Shown here in pieces: positions 9,114-18,425 of a stretch of DNA of 64,000 nt. A model generated the notes under the pieces. That model saw only the letters and a list, made by a program, of their open reading frames with translations. It was not told the origin of the DNA and did not search any database. Position 1 is the first letter of the stretch. Every line of letters starts with the position of its first letter. A program made the position numbers and the translations under genes. Source of the DNA: JAWKWH01 sp963669415 (GTDB lineage Bacteria > Pseudomonadota > Alphaproteobacteria > Rhizobiales > Rhizobiaceae); the NCBI GenBank assembly GCA_963669415.2, contig CAXXPS010000002.1, positions 1,922,001 through 1,986,000 of the forward strand. Direction: 5' to 3'.

Positions 9114-9878
9114 ATGACCATCCGAGTTCTGATCCTGGGCGGCACCACCGAAGCGCGCCAACTGGCGGAGCGCCTTTCTGCGGACAAGCGATTTGACGTC
9201 ACCGTTTCGCTTGCCGGTCGGACCAAAAACCCGGTCCCGCATGCGGCCAAGGTCCGGATTGGCGGTTTTGGCGGTGCAATCGGTCTTACGACCTATCTTG
9301 CGGAGAGCGGAACAGATCTGGTTGTCGATGCCACCCATCCGTTCGCCGCAGAAATTTCGCGCAATGCGCAACGGGCCTCGGCGGCGAGTGGCACCAAATT
9401 GATCGCGATTCGCCGTCCGGGTTGGGAGCCGGTGAAAGGGGACCGCTGGAGACGCCATGCGGACGTACAATCCGCGATCAGCGTGATTGGTGAAAAGCGT
9501 CAGAACGTGTTCGTGACCCTTGGCCGGCAGGAACTTGCTCCGCTCCTGACGGCGCCGCAGCATCGCTATGTTGTAAGGAGTGTTGATCCGGTGGAACCAC
9601 CGCTCGATCTTCCCGACGCGGATTATGTGCTGGCGAGAGGTCCTTTTGATGTTGATGCTGAAACGGCGCTGATGTTGCATCACTCGATCAATGTGGTCAT
9701 CACGAAAAACAGCGGTGGCGCTGCCAGCTACGCGAAACTCGAAGCGGCGCGGCAACTCGGCATCAGTGTTGAGATGATTGACCGGCCGGAATTCGCGGGC
9801 GATGCAGCGCAGACCGTCGATGCAACGCTTTCCATGATCGATCATTGGCTGGATTCCGAGGCAAATCTGGACGTGTAG
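9114..9878 (+). CDS. cobK: Precorrin-6A reductase
   Basis: A 254-residue NAD(P)H-dependent reductase of the CobK/CbiJ family, opening MTIRVLILGGTTEARQLAER with the dinucleotide-binding glycines. It reduces precorrin-6A to precorrin-6B. It is inserted on the opposite strand between cobL and cobJ. The start is one base from the cobL start and the end overlaps cobJ by 37 bases. Its promoter must therefore lie inside cobL, or it is read from a distant upstream promoter. Confidence 0.93.
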   Translation: MTIRVLILGGTTEARQLAERLSADKRFDVTVSLAGRTKNPVPHAAKVRIGGFGGAIGLTTYLAESGTDLVVDATHPFAAEISRNAQRASAASGTKLIAIRRPGWEPVKGDRWRRHADVQSAISVIGEKRQNVFVTLGRQELAPLLTAPQHRYVVRSVDPVEPPLDLPDADYVLARGPFDVDAETALMLHHSINVVITKNSGGAASYAKLEAARQLGISVEMIDRPEFAGDAAQTVDATLSMIDHWLDSEANLDV

Positions 9879-10606
9879 ACCAGCGGCAAGCGATGCGGCC
9901 GGTCAATGACATGGGTTTCCGCTGATCCGATGATGACACAAGTCGCCATGTCGGCCGCTGCGGGATCCGCCTCGTCAAGGGTGGTGATAGCGATATTCTC
10001 GTCCGGTCTTCCAGCTGCGCGTCCAAAGATGACCGGCGTCTGCGGTCCAAGATAGTTCTTCAGATGCGCGAAAGCCTCGCCCAGTTGATGCGGCCGTGCG
10101 CGGCTGGCCGGATTGTACAGAGCAATGACAAAACCGGCCTGCGCTGCCGCTGCCAATCGCTTGAGGATGAGCTGCCAGGGTTTCAGATTGTCTGACAGGG
10201 ACATCGCGCAGAAGTCGTGGCCAAGCGGAGCGCCAACCCGCGCGGCAACCGCCAGCATCGCGGTGATTCCCGGCAAGACCCGCACCTCGGTCTCGGTCCA
10301 ATGCTGCGGTCCTTTGTGGATCGCCTCGCAAACCGCCGCGGCCATGGCAAACACACCGGGATCACCGCCGGACACGACCGCTACATCTGCGCCGGACGCC
10401 GCCTTTTCAAGTGCCGCACTGGCTCGCGCCAGTTCCTCGCGATTGTCCGATCGGTGCACCTGTTGGCACGGCTTTGGCGACAGCCGGTCAAGATAGCTTG
10501 TATAGCCGTAAAGATCGGTGGCCTCGTCCAGGGCTTCGGTAGCCTCCATGGTCAGCTGTCCAGGATTTCCAGGTCCGAGACCGACAATGGTCACGCGGCC
10601 GCTCAT
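9842..10606 (-). CDS. cobJ: Precorrin-3B C17-methyltransferase
   Basis: A 254-residue TP-methylase that methylates C17 and drives ring contraction to give precorrin-4. Motifs seen are VGLGPGNPGQLTMEATEAL at the N-terminus and SGGDPGVFAMAAAV near residue 80. The start overlaps the cobI stop by 4 bases. The 3' end overlaps the convergent cobK by 37 bases. No CbiG or CbiH fusion is present. Confidence 0.94.
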   Translation of the reverse strand: MSGRVTIVGLGPGNPGQLTMEATEALDEATDLYGYTSYLDRLSPKPCQQVHRSDNREELARASAALEKAASGADVAVVSGGDPGVFAMAAAVCEAIHKGPQHWTETEVRVLPGITAMLAVAARVGAPLGHDFCAMSLSDNLKPWQLILKRLAAAAQAGFVIALYNPASRARPHQLGEAFAHLKNYLGPQTPVIFGRAAGRPDENIAITTLDEADPAAADMATCVIIGSAETHVIDRPHRLPLVYTSRFASESSQ

Positions 10607-11340
10607 GGGTGTGCTCCCCAGCCGGGCACGAGAACGATGGAAAAATATGGCGCATCGTCGCTGATTTTGTCAGCCAACGGGACCGTGAGGCCGTTACTCA
10701 TTGTGGCGCGCTCGACATAGACCGCGCTTGACAGGCGGCCGGCGGTTTCGAGCGCACGGCGAATTTTCGCCAGATTGCGCCCGACCTTCATGATGATCAC
10801 GGCTTCCGAACTTTCGAGCCTCTTGGCCAGAAGATCTTCAGAGATCGTTCCCGGCAGTACGGTGGTGATATCATCTCCCTGCGCGATTGGTGTTTCTGCC
10901 TGCGACCAGCAGCCGGACATCGCGGTCACTCCCGGAACCACCTCGGTGCGGAACCTGGGCGCAAGCCGCACGTGAATGTGCATGTAGGAGCCGTAGAAAA
11001 GCGGATCGCCCTCGCTCAGCACCGCCACAGATTTACCCGACGCCAGATGTCTTGCGAGCTCTTCGGCGGATCGGTCATAGAAATCTGAGATCTGGGATTT
11101 GTACTCCTCACAGTGTTTCGACAATTCGGTCGTCACCGGATAGAGTAGTGGAACCTCCTCAATCCGGGCTGGAATATGTCTTTCGGCGATGCGTCTGGCG
11201 TTGCTTTTGTTTCCGCGCTTGGCGAAAAAGGCAAGCACATCACAACGCTTGATCACGTCAACTGCCTTCAGTGTCAGCAGTTCCGGATCACCTGGGCCGG
11301 TACCCACTCCAAACAATGTGCCGACTTCAGTCACAATCAA
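10603..11340 (-). CDS. cobI: Precorrin-2 C20-methyltransferase
   Basis: A 245-residue TP-methylase converting precorrin-2 to precorrin-3A. It has GVGTGPGDPELLTLKAVDVI at the N-terminus and LSEGDPLFYGSYMHI near residue 105. Four-base overlaps with cobH upstream and cobJ downstream place it firmly in the operon. Confidence 0.95.
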   Translation of the reverse strand: MIVTEVGTLFGVGTGPGDPELLTLKAVDVIKRCDVLAFFAKRGNKSNARRIAERHIPARIEEVPLLYPVTTELSKHCEEYKSQISDFYDRSAEELARHLASGKSVAVLSEGDPLFYGSYMHIHVRLAPRFRTEVVPGVTAMSGCWSQAETPIAQGDDITTVLPGTISEDLLAKRLESSEAVIIMKVGRNLAKIRRALETAGRLSSAVYVERATMSNGLTVPLADKISDDAPYFSIVLVPGWGAHP

Positions 11341-11969
11341 ATTCCCGGTTTGGCGATGGCATTGACCGCCGCGGCGCAGAGTGCACTGCCGCCCATGCGT
11401 CCGCTGACAATTGCGAAGGGTATGCCGTGGGAATTGGCGGCAAGCGCTTCTTTCGATTCTGCTGCACCAACAAAACCGACCGGCATGCCGATGATCGCCG
11501 CCGGCTTTGGCGCGCCGCCATCCAGCAGATCGAGCAGGTGAAACAATGCCGTAGGAGCATTTCCGATCGCGACCAGCGATCCTTCCAGTCGATCAAGCCA
11601 AAGGGAAAGCGCTGCGGCAGAACGGGTGTTTCCCATTTCTGTGGCCAGCTCCGGTGTCCTTGGATCGCGCAATGTGCATATGACATCGTTGTCGGCCGGC
11701 AGGCGCGCTCTTGTTACTCCGCGGGCAACCATCTCGGCATCGCAAAAAACAGGCGCGCCACCATTTACCGCAGTGCTGGCTTTGTCTGCGAAGTCGGGGG
11801 AAAACTTGAAATGAGCTGCTGCCTCGACCAGTCCGCAAGCATGGATCATGCGCACGGCAATATTGGCTTCCGCTTCGGAAAACCGGGAGAGGTCGGCTTC
11901 CGAACGGATGATTGAGAAGGACTTCTCATATATTGCCGTCCCGTCCCGAATGTAATCTTGTCCCGGCAT
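11337..11969 (-). CDS. cobH: Precorrin-8X methylmutase
   Basis: A 210-residue CobH/CbiC family enzyme that moves the C11 methyl group to C12, giving hydrogenobyrinate. The catalytic His is in AVRMIHACGLVEAA (around residue 42), and the glycine-rich stretch AIIGMPVGFVGAAESK is near the C-terminus. It starts 5 bases after the cobG stop and overlaps cobI by 4 bases. Confidence 0.95.
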   Translation of the reverse strand: MPGQDYIRDGTAIYEKSFSIIRSEADLSRFSEAEANIAVRMIHACGLVEAAAHFKFSPDFADKASTAVNGGAPVFCDAEMVARGVTRARLPADNDVICTLRDPRTPELATEMGNTRSAAALSLWLDRLEGSLVAIGNAPTALFHLLDLLDGGAPKPAAIIGMPVGFVGAAESKEALAANSHGIPFAIVSGRMGGSALCAAAVNAIAKPGI

Positions 11970-11974
11970 TTGTC

Positions 11975-13294
11975 TTACTCCACCGGTTGCACAATGAATT
12001 GACTGATGGACGTCGCGGCGAGAAAGCTTTTCGCACTCTTCGAAGGTTTTGACGAGCGAACAAATTGCTCGTTAGACGCAGCGAATATGGCTGGCAATTG
12101 ATGATCGGGCAGTTGAAATGCAGAATGTTCCCCGTCACCCAGCTCACGTCGCAACTCACATGATCCAGGCATTCCGACAATCGACAATTGCGGACCGGAC
12201 GGATCGGCGCAACGTTTCCCGCATCCGGAAACATGCAATGCAAAGCTGCAGTCGAGAAGCGGACCGGCCGCATCGACCAATTGGCGTGCAAGCGTCCTCG
12301 TGGCGAAATGGGCAGAAGCACAATAAGGCGCTCCCGCGCATGCCGAAACCGAAAGGCGCGGATCATCGGGATCAACAATGAAACCAAGACCGGCTGCAGC
12401 GCCATTCAGGTGGTCAGCCTGGGAACCGGAAAGAGAAGGCACAATCAGGGCCCGGCCTGGAACCAGCCGAACGCTGCCAATCCCGATCTCCTCGATCAGT
12501 TCAAGCAGTTCGATCAGTAATTCTGCTTTGCAAACACCAAATTCCAGCGCCATGCCCATGGCACGCAGATCACCGACCTGTTTGAACCGGCCGACCGGCG
12601 GCGCCCTCCGCCCGGTCTTGATGATGTTACCGCTCAATGACCGGTCCGCCAGAACCGATAGTTCTGATTCCGTCAGATCCCGGCCACGCGCGTCGCCCCC
12701 CTTGCCGGCGATGCGATCCAGCAGGTAATTGACGGTTTCGCCCGCTGCCGATGAGCGCACCAGGCCAATCGATCTAGAATTGGCAGCATGACCGCCGATT
12801 GCTATCTGCCAAGCAGGATCGGTACCCGCCTCGACAGCGGTCAGCCGGATATCGGAAGAAACCTGATCAACCGGCAACTGTCCGCCGCCATCGACAACAA
12901 TCGATACTTTCGGAGCGAGCCTTCTCCTGAGGTCACTCGACAGCGCCTGTCTGATCAAACGGATAACCGGAAGCGGATCGGCAATCTCGTCGGCGTCTAT
13001 TCCGGCGAGCGGGCTGGTGGTAATCGGCAATCCGCCATATTGCAGTCCGGTGTTCTGTACGTCCTGTTCCAGCAGCCGTGCCGAACGATCCGTCAGCCCG
13101 CGTATCTGCAGATTACCGCGTGAAGTGACTTCGACAAATCCGTTTCCATGATCAATTGCCGAGCGCAGAATGCGTGTCAGCTTTGTCGGCTCAATATCGG
13201 GATAATCCAGATAGAGTCGAGCCAATAACCCGTCGCCGGTCAGCATCGGATCGGATAATCCGGGGCAGGCGCCGCGGCGGAATTGCGCGCTCAT
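11975..13294 (-). CDS. cobG: Precorrin-3B synthase (oxygen-dependent monooxygenase)
   Basis: A 439-residue relative of sulfite/nitrite reductases that uses O2 to hydroxylate precorrin-3A and prepare ring contraction. The C-terminal half carries the 4Fe-4S ligand pattern: Cys residues in CAGAPYCAS and in HVSGCGKRCADPSG. The start at 13294 (MSAQFRRGACPG) overlaps the cobN stop by 4 bases and is preferred to the longer frame from 13372. Its presence shows that this organism makes B12 by the aerobic route. Confidence 0.93.
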   Translation of the reverse strand: MSAQFRRGACPGLSDPMLTGDGLLARLYLDYPDIEPTKLTRILRSAIDHGNGFVEVTSRGNLQIRGLTDRSARLLEQDVQNTGLQYGGLPITTSPLAGIDADEIADPLPVIRLIRQALSSDLRRRLAPKVSIVVDGGGQLPVDQVSSDIRLTAVEAGTDPAWQIAIGGHAANSRSIGLVRSSAAGETVNYLLDRIAGKGGDARGRDLTESELSVLADRSLSGNIIKTGRRAPPVGRFKQVGDLRAMGMALEFGVCKAELLIELLELIEEIGIGSVRLVPGRALIVPSLSGSQADHLNGAAAGLGFIVDPDDPRLSVSACAGAPYCASAHFATRTLARQLVDAAGPLLDCSFALHVSGCGKRCADPSGPQLSIVGMPGSCELRRELGDGEHSAFQLPDHQLPAIFAASNEQFVRSSKPSKSAKSFLAATSISQFIVQPVE

Positions 13295-16200
13295 GACACT
13301 AACTCCACTTCGTTGGCCTGATCGATCAGTTCCTGCAAATCGGCATCGACGGAGTTTCTCAGAGGATGCCAAAGACCGCGACGCCTTGCATCGGCAAATC
13401 TCCTGGCCATCGATCGCGCCGCTGCGGGGTTCTCACGCAGCAGGAATTCGCGAATGTCCGGATCGCCCAGATAGGCGTCGTGAACATCTTCGATGAGTTC
13501 GGCGGGAATCGCCTCGGTCGTTTCCGCAAACCCAATCAGCCGGTCGACCGTCTCAGCGAATTCGGACGCCCCGCGGGGCCCATGGCGCAGCTGGCCCTCG
13601 ATGAAACGCCTATTTGTTGCTCGGGCTTTGACCACCCGAGTGACCGCTTCAGCGAGGGACCGGGCACGGGGCCTGTCGGGATTGGTGGTGTCGAGCGCAA
13701 TGAGATCCGCTTTTCCGCCGAGCGCGGCCACCGCGGCGGAAAACCCTCCGATGAAGGCGACTTCGGCTGATCCTTCAAGAATATCCCTGCCCGGATCATC
13801 GCCGGTGTGAATCAGAAGTTCGGCGTTGGAAACCTGCCGGGAGAAGGCTTCCGGCTGCAATTCGCCGGCGCCGTCCGGGCCGCCATAGGCGTGAGACGTT
13901 GCTTCCAGATAGGCGCGACCGATTTCTTCTCTCTCCTGCCAGGATCCGCTTTGGACCATGTCTTCGACACCGGTTCCGTACATGCCCGGAGAAGAGCCGA
14001 AAATGCGGGATGGTTTTTTGCCGGTGTTGTGAAATTCCGCTGCCAGCGGATTATCCTCTTCCAGGTCGTCCCGCTTGGCTACAGCGGAAACGGCTGCATC
14101 CAGAAGTGCGATTTGCGAGGGAAACATGTCGCGAAACAGGCCGGATATCCGCCATGTAACATCCACACGCGGCCGCCCGATCGCCGCGGGCGGAAGTACT
14201 TCAATTCCAGTGACCCGACCCGTTGCGCGGTCCCACTGCGGCCGGCAGCCCATCAGTGCCAAACCCTGCGCTATTTCCTCGCCGCCGGTTCGAAGGCTGG
14301 CACTGCCCCACAGATCGATCACCAGCGATCGCGGCCAGTCGCCGTGCTCCTGCACAAAACGGCGCAATACCGCTTCGCTTGCCGTCTTGCCGAGATCAAA
14401 TGCGGTTTGTGTCGGCATGGTGCGCGGGTCTGCGGCAAAGAGGTTGCGGCCGGTCGGCAACACATCCTGCCGTCCGCGCGCCGGAGCGCCTGCCGGACCC
14501 GGTCTGATGAACTTCCCGTCGAGTGCATCAATCAGGGCCCGGTGCTCGCTGGCAGCGCTTTGACTTCGTTGAGGATCGGGCTCACCGGCGTCGGATCGCC
14601 CAAACACGTGCAAACCGTCCTTGATGGCGAAATCCTTCAGATCACAGAGCCAGGCGTCGATCTCCAGCAATGCCGCGTCCGTATCGCGAATATCCGATAC
14701 ACCGGCATGTTCTGCCAATCCGGTGCTCCTTGCCGTTTCGACGATCAGCTTTGCCAACCGATCGCGACGGCGGCTGTCCAGACCGTCGGCCTGGGCATAT
14801 TCATCAACCAGCCGTTCCAGGTCTTCGTGCTCAGGCTTCGATCCGGCGCTTGTCAAAGGCGGCGGAAGGTGTCCGAGGGTAACCGCACTTATGCGCCGTT
14901 TTGCCTGGGCCGCTTCGCCGGGATTGCTGACGATGAACGGATAGATGACGGGAAGGCCGCCGGTCATGATTTCGGGAAAGCAGTCCGGCGTGAGCGCCAC
15001 CGCCTTGCCTGGCAGCCACTCCAGTGTCCCGTGCGCGCCGACATGGATGATCGCATCAATTTCTGCTTTCTGCTGTAGCCAGCATCCGAACGCCATCAAT
15101 TCGTGACGGGGCGGCAGGACCGGATCGTGATAGTCGGCTCTGCGGTCTTCGCTGCGCCCTCGGTCCGGGGCAAGCGTAACGGTGATATTGCCGAATTGCG
15201 CCGCCCTGAAGCCGTACCCGTCTTCTGTTGGCAGGCCCCAGTTTTCCGTCACTTTGTCACGCGCGCCCGGCGAGATGCCGTCAAACCATTTCCGGTACTG
15301 ACTTCCGGTGATACAGGATGCGGGTTTTGCAAGAAGCCGGATCATGTCACGCGGTTCGGCGGGGATGTGCTCAACTTTATAACCTTCCTGTTTCAGATCA
15401 TGCAGCATCGCCAGCACGCTGGCAGGAACATCAAGCCCCACAGCATATCCGGTGCGGCCTTCGGCGCCTGGGTAATCGGGAAGAATAATTGCGATACGGC
15501 GCCCGTTTCGCGGCTTTTGTTTGAGATCGAAATATTTTCGCAATCGCGTTGCGATTTGCGCGATATTTTCGGCCTCCGGCTGGTTGATCTGCAGTCGAAG
15601 CCCGAGTTCGTCGGGCTCGCTCGGCGCATGTTTGAACGAAATGGCGCCTGCCAATATGCGGCCATCAAGTTCGGGAAGCACGACATGCATGGCAAGGTCG
15701 GCCGGCGCCAGTCCCCGCTCGCTCTCAACCCAGGCCTGTCGTTGTGTGGTTGCGATAACTGCCTGGAAAACAGGTTTGTCGATACGATCAAACAGCGGCT
15801 CCAGTTCCGCACCCTGACCGGCAGCAAACGCTGTCGTGGCGACAATCGCTTCGGCTTCCAGTTCTTGCGCCGCATGTTCGACGAAACCGGCCACCTCAGC
15901 GTCCTTCAGGCTGGAAACGAATATCGGAACCGGTACAAAGTCCCGTTCCGACAACGCCCGGCAAAGCGCGTCGATTGGCGCTATGTCGCCGGCAAGCAGC
16001 ATGGAACGATAAAACAGGACGACGATTACGGGATTGCCGGTTTTGTCTTTGCAGATGCTAGGCGCCCCATCGGCGACACCCTGGCCGGGCAGATAATAAC
16101 CGCATTTGTCGATGGTTTTTGCCGGCTCAGAATCCCGGGCTTGGCCAATCGCGGCAGCGAGCCTGTCTAGCAGGGCTTCGATATTGCCAGGTCCACCCTG

Positions 16201-16632
16201 GCGAAAATACTCCAGCAGATCACCGAGTTCATCAGGCAACAGGGTCGATCTCTTGATCAGGCGTTCATCGACCTCCCGGCATTCGCCGGGAAGCAGAGCC
16301 AGTATGATTCCCCGCTGTTTGGCGAGTTCCGAAAGCCGGTCGCAGCCATAGGACCACCAATCGTAGCCGCCCAGCAACCGGACAATTATGATCTTTGCAT
16401 GCGCGGCAACGGAGTCGATCCATAAGTCAACCGACATCGGATGACGCAACTCGCGCAGCGGCGCGAGACGCAGACTCGGCAGCCCATCTTTTCGACGATG
16501 CCAGGCGCTCGACAGTGCAGCCAGATCGCTGTCGGCGAAAGACAACGCAACCATGTCAGCCGGCTCCTGGCCAAGGTCGACCGGCTCGATCAGATCGTCG
16601 AGCGAGGCAGAGCTTGTTGCCAGAATATGCAT
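13291..16632 (-). CDS. cobN: Cobaltochelatase subunit CobN
   Basis: The large, porphyrin-binding subunit of the ATP-dependent cobaltochelatase, related to magnesium chelatase subunit H. The coding length is 1,113 residues. It includes the conserved IIHVGAHGTLEWLPGK block mid-protein and the C-terminal NRRFIEGQLRHGPRGASE block. The ATG at 16632 (MHILATSS) lies 4 bases after the cobW stop. The partner AAA and VWA subunits (cobaltochelatase CobS and CobT) are not encoded here and must be elsewhere in the genome. Confidence 0.94.
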   Translation of the reverse strand: MHILATSSASLDDLIEPVDLGQEPADMVALSFADSDLAALSSAWHRRKDGLPSLRLAPLRELRHPMSVDLWIDSVAAHAKIIIVRLLGGYDWWSYGCDRLSELAKQRGIILALLPGECREVDERLIKRSTLLPDELGDLLEYFRQGGPGNIEALLDRLAAAIGQARDSEPAKTIDKCGYYLPGQGVADGAPSICKDKTGNPVIVVLFYRSMLLAGDIAPIDALCRALSERDFVPVPIFVSSLKDAEVAGFVEHAAQELEAEAIVATTAFAAGQGAELEPLFDRIDKPVFQAVIATTQRQAWVESERGLAPADLAMHVVLPELDGRILAGAISFKHAPSEPDELGLRLQINQPEAENIAQIATRLRKYFDLKQKPRNGRRIAIILPDYPGAEGRTGYAVGLDVPASVLAMLHDLKQEGYKVEHIPAEPRDMIRLLAKPASCITGSQYRKWFDGISPGARDKVTENWGLPTEDGYGFRAAQFGNITVTLAPDRGRSEDRRADYHDPVLPPRHELMAFGCWLQQKAEIDAIIHVGAHGTLEWLPGKAVALTPDCFPEIMTGGLPVIYPFIVSNPGEAAQAKRRISAVTLGHLPPPLTSAGSKPEHEDLERLVDEYAQADGLDSRRRDRLAKLIVETARSTGLAEHAGVSDIRDTDAALLEIDAWLCDLKDFAIKDGLHVFGRSDAGEPDPQRSQSAASEHRALIDALDGKFIRPGPAGAPARGRQDVLPTGRNLFAADPRTMPTQTAFDLGKTASEAVLRRFVQEHGDWPRSLVIDLWGSASLRTGGEEIAQGLALMGCRPQWDRATGRVTGIEVLPPAAIGRPRVDVTWRISGLFRDMFPSQIALLDAAVSAVAKRDDLEEDNPLAAEFHNTGKKPSRIFGSSPGMYGTGVEDMVQSGSWQEREEIGRAYLEATSHAYGGPDGAGELQPEAFSRQVSNAELLIHTGDDPGRDILEGSAEVAFIGGFSAAVAALGGKADLIALDTTNPDRPRARSLAEAVTRVVKARATNRRFIEGQLRHGPRGASEFAETVDRLIGFAETTEAIPAELIEDVHDAYLGDPDIREFLLRENPAAARSMARRFADARRRGLWHPLRNSVDADLQELIDQANEVELVS

Positions 16633-16636
16633 GGTC

Positions 16637-17674
16637 TCAGGCAGCCAGGCGCCGGGAGATGGTATCGCGATCGATGCCAAGTGTACCGATTACGACAAGA
16701 CGGGTACGGCGATCCTCTTGCGGCGCCCATTGGCGGTCGAAGTAATGCTCAACGCGCGATCCGACTGCCTGGATCAACAGCCGCATGGGTTTGCCGGGAA
16801 CATCGACAAAGCCCTTGACCCTCAGCACGCCTTCATTGTCGGCGATGTCCGCAATGCGATTGACCAATGCATCGGGATCATCGATCGAACCCAGTTCAAC
16901 GACGAAACTGTCAAAATCGTCGTGTTCGTGATCGAGTTCGTCGTCATGGTGGGTTTTACGGTTTTCAATGTCATTTTCGGTGCCGACGCCGAGCCCGAGC
17001 AGCACCGCGCCATCAATCGCGCCATTTCTCGACGGCACAACCTTGACCGCACGGCTCAGGCTTCTTGAAACGATGGCATTGGCCTTTTCGGTATCGCCGA
17101 CGTCAAGCAAGTCGCTTTTTGACATCACCACCAGATCGGCACAGGCAATCTGATCCTCAAATACCTCTTCTACGGGATCGTCGTGATCAAGCGAATCGTC
17201 CGCCAGGCGCTGTTCTTCAAGCGCATCCATGTCGGAGGCGACCAGACCGTCTGCCAGCGCGCGGCCATCGACTACTGCGACCACGCCGTCCACGGTGACC
17301 TTGTCCTTGATTGCCGGCCATTGAAATGCCTGGACCAGCGGTTTGGGCAGGGCCAGTCCGGAGGTTTCGATGAGAATGTGATCGACGGCCGGTTCCCGCG
17401 ACAGAATACCGTCAAGCGCCGGCACGAAATCGTCGGCGACGGTGCAGCAGATACAGCCATTGGCAAGCTCGACCACATCGTCTTCCGAGCAACTTTCGAT
17501 GCCGCATCCCTTGAGGATTTCACCATCAATGCCAATGTCACCGAACTCGTTGACGATCACCGCCAGCCGCTGTCCATTGGCGTTTTCGAGAACATTGCGG
17601 ACGAGCGTCGTCTTTCCCGCGCCAAGGAAGCCGGTAATGACAGTGCACGGTACGCGCGACAAGGAAGCACTCAT
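16637..17674 (-). CDS. cobW: CobW, GTP-dependent metal chaperone (G3E family)
   Basis: A 345-residue COG0523 GTPase that supplies cobalt for B12 synthesis. The P-loop GFLGAGKT is at residues 15-22, the metal-binding CICC motif at 74-77, and a His/Asp-rich linker (around residues 235-255) precedes the CobW C-terminal domain. The start at 17674 overlaps the stop of the DUF1636 gene by 4 bases. Position directly behind a B12 riboswitch and before cobN fits a role in cobalt delivery to the chelatase. Confidence 0.94.
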   Translation of the reverse strand: MSASLSRVPCTVITGFLGAGKTTLVRNVLENANGQRLAVIVNEFGDIGIDGEILKGCGIESCSEDDVVELANGCICCTVADDFVPALDGILSREPAVDHILIETSGLALPKPLVQAFQWPAIKDKVTVDGVVAVVDGRALADGLVASDMDALEEQRLADDSLDHDDPVEEVFEDQIACADLVVMSKSDLLDVGDTEKANAIVSRSLSRAVKVVPSRNGAIDGAVLLGLGVGTENDIENRKTHHDDELDHEHDDFDSFVVELGSIDDPDALVNRIADIADNEGVLRVKGFVDVPGKPMRLLIQAVGSRVEHYFDRQWAPQEDRRTRLVVIGTLGIDRDTISRRLAA

Positions 17675-18111
17675 TTGTCTGATCCATTGAAGGTTTGAGG
17701 AGGAATTCGCGCGACCAGTCCGCGTTTCAGGCAGTCGGGCCGGCCACGCCAAGGGATCAGGCCGTTACCGGATCCCTGATAGAGCCTGGCGCCTTCGACC
17801 AGATCCTCGGCATCGTCAGGGCAAAGGTCGCCAAACACATAGGTCCAACCGCCCGGCCTGACCATTGCCGCGCTCAGGCGCCGTTTGCAATTGGCCAGGC
17901 ACTCAACCTGCTCGACTGCGATACTACAATTTGCTGCTGCTCTGCGCACCTCGTTGCCAAACAGCAGTCCGGGCCGGGGATGGGTATCGTCGTTTTCCTC
18001 GTTCCGGCACGAACTGCAGACATAGATGGTGGTCGCCGCACGAACCGTGGCATTCGGCGCCGAGGTTTCGGGAACCAACTCGGAAACAGGCTTGTCGTCG
18101 GTATCAGTCAT
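17671..18111 (-). CDS. DUF1636 family protein, cysteine-rich, first gene after B12 riboswitch
   Basis: A 146-residue protein with a DUF1636-type, thioredoxin-like [2Fe-2S]-ferredoxin pattern: YVCSSCRN near residue 32 and CLANCKRR near residue 74. The family is commonly found beside cobW; no enzymatic role is known to me. A metal- or cluster-binding function is inferred from the cysteines and location. The ATG at 18111 (MTDTDD) is chosen. It is the first gene behind the minus-strand riboswitch and overlaps cobW by 4 bases. Confidence 0.8.
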   Translation of the reverse strand: MTDTDDKPVSELVPETSAPNATVRAATTIYVCSSCRNEENDDTHPRPGLLFGNEVRRAAANCSIAVEQVECLANCKRRLSAAMVRPGGWTYVFGDLCPDDAEDLVEGARLYQGSGNGLIPWRGRPDCLKRGLVARIPPQTFNGSDK

Positions 18112-18159
18112 GGTCACTCCCGGTCCGGAAACCCGCCAGACCATTCAGGATGTTGCGTT

Positions 18160-18345
18160 TGACGGCAGGTCTCCTGGCTTGCGGTTTGCCGCGCCCTGCC
18201 GCCTTCCCGGGTCAATTACCCAGTGGCCATCGGCAAGACGCTAACCGCCTACAGTTGCGGGAACAGCTGTGGCCTTGCGGAACGTCCGCTCACCACATTC
18301 CCTCTTAGCCTCGCCTCTTGGAAGAAACGAGGACCGTCGCCGGCC
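18160..18345 (-). promoter_or_regulatory. Cobalamin riboswitch controlling the left cob operon
   Basis: On the minus strand the B12 box AGCCAGGAGACCTGCC occupies 18164-18179. Upstream of it are the conserved GGTG element and CCCGCAACTGT core expected of AdoCbl riboswitches. The region lies 48 bases upstream of the DUF1636 start and would repress the cobW-cobN-cobG operon when cobalamin is plentiful. Outer boundaries are approximate. Confidence 0.92.
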
Positions 18346-18425
18346 ATTTAGGCTGTGGTCGCAGCCATTGTCAACGATGTCGAAATTCCGTTTGCGGCGC
18401 GGTAAAATTTCTCTATGATCTGCCC

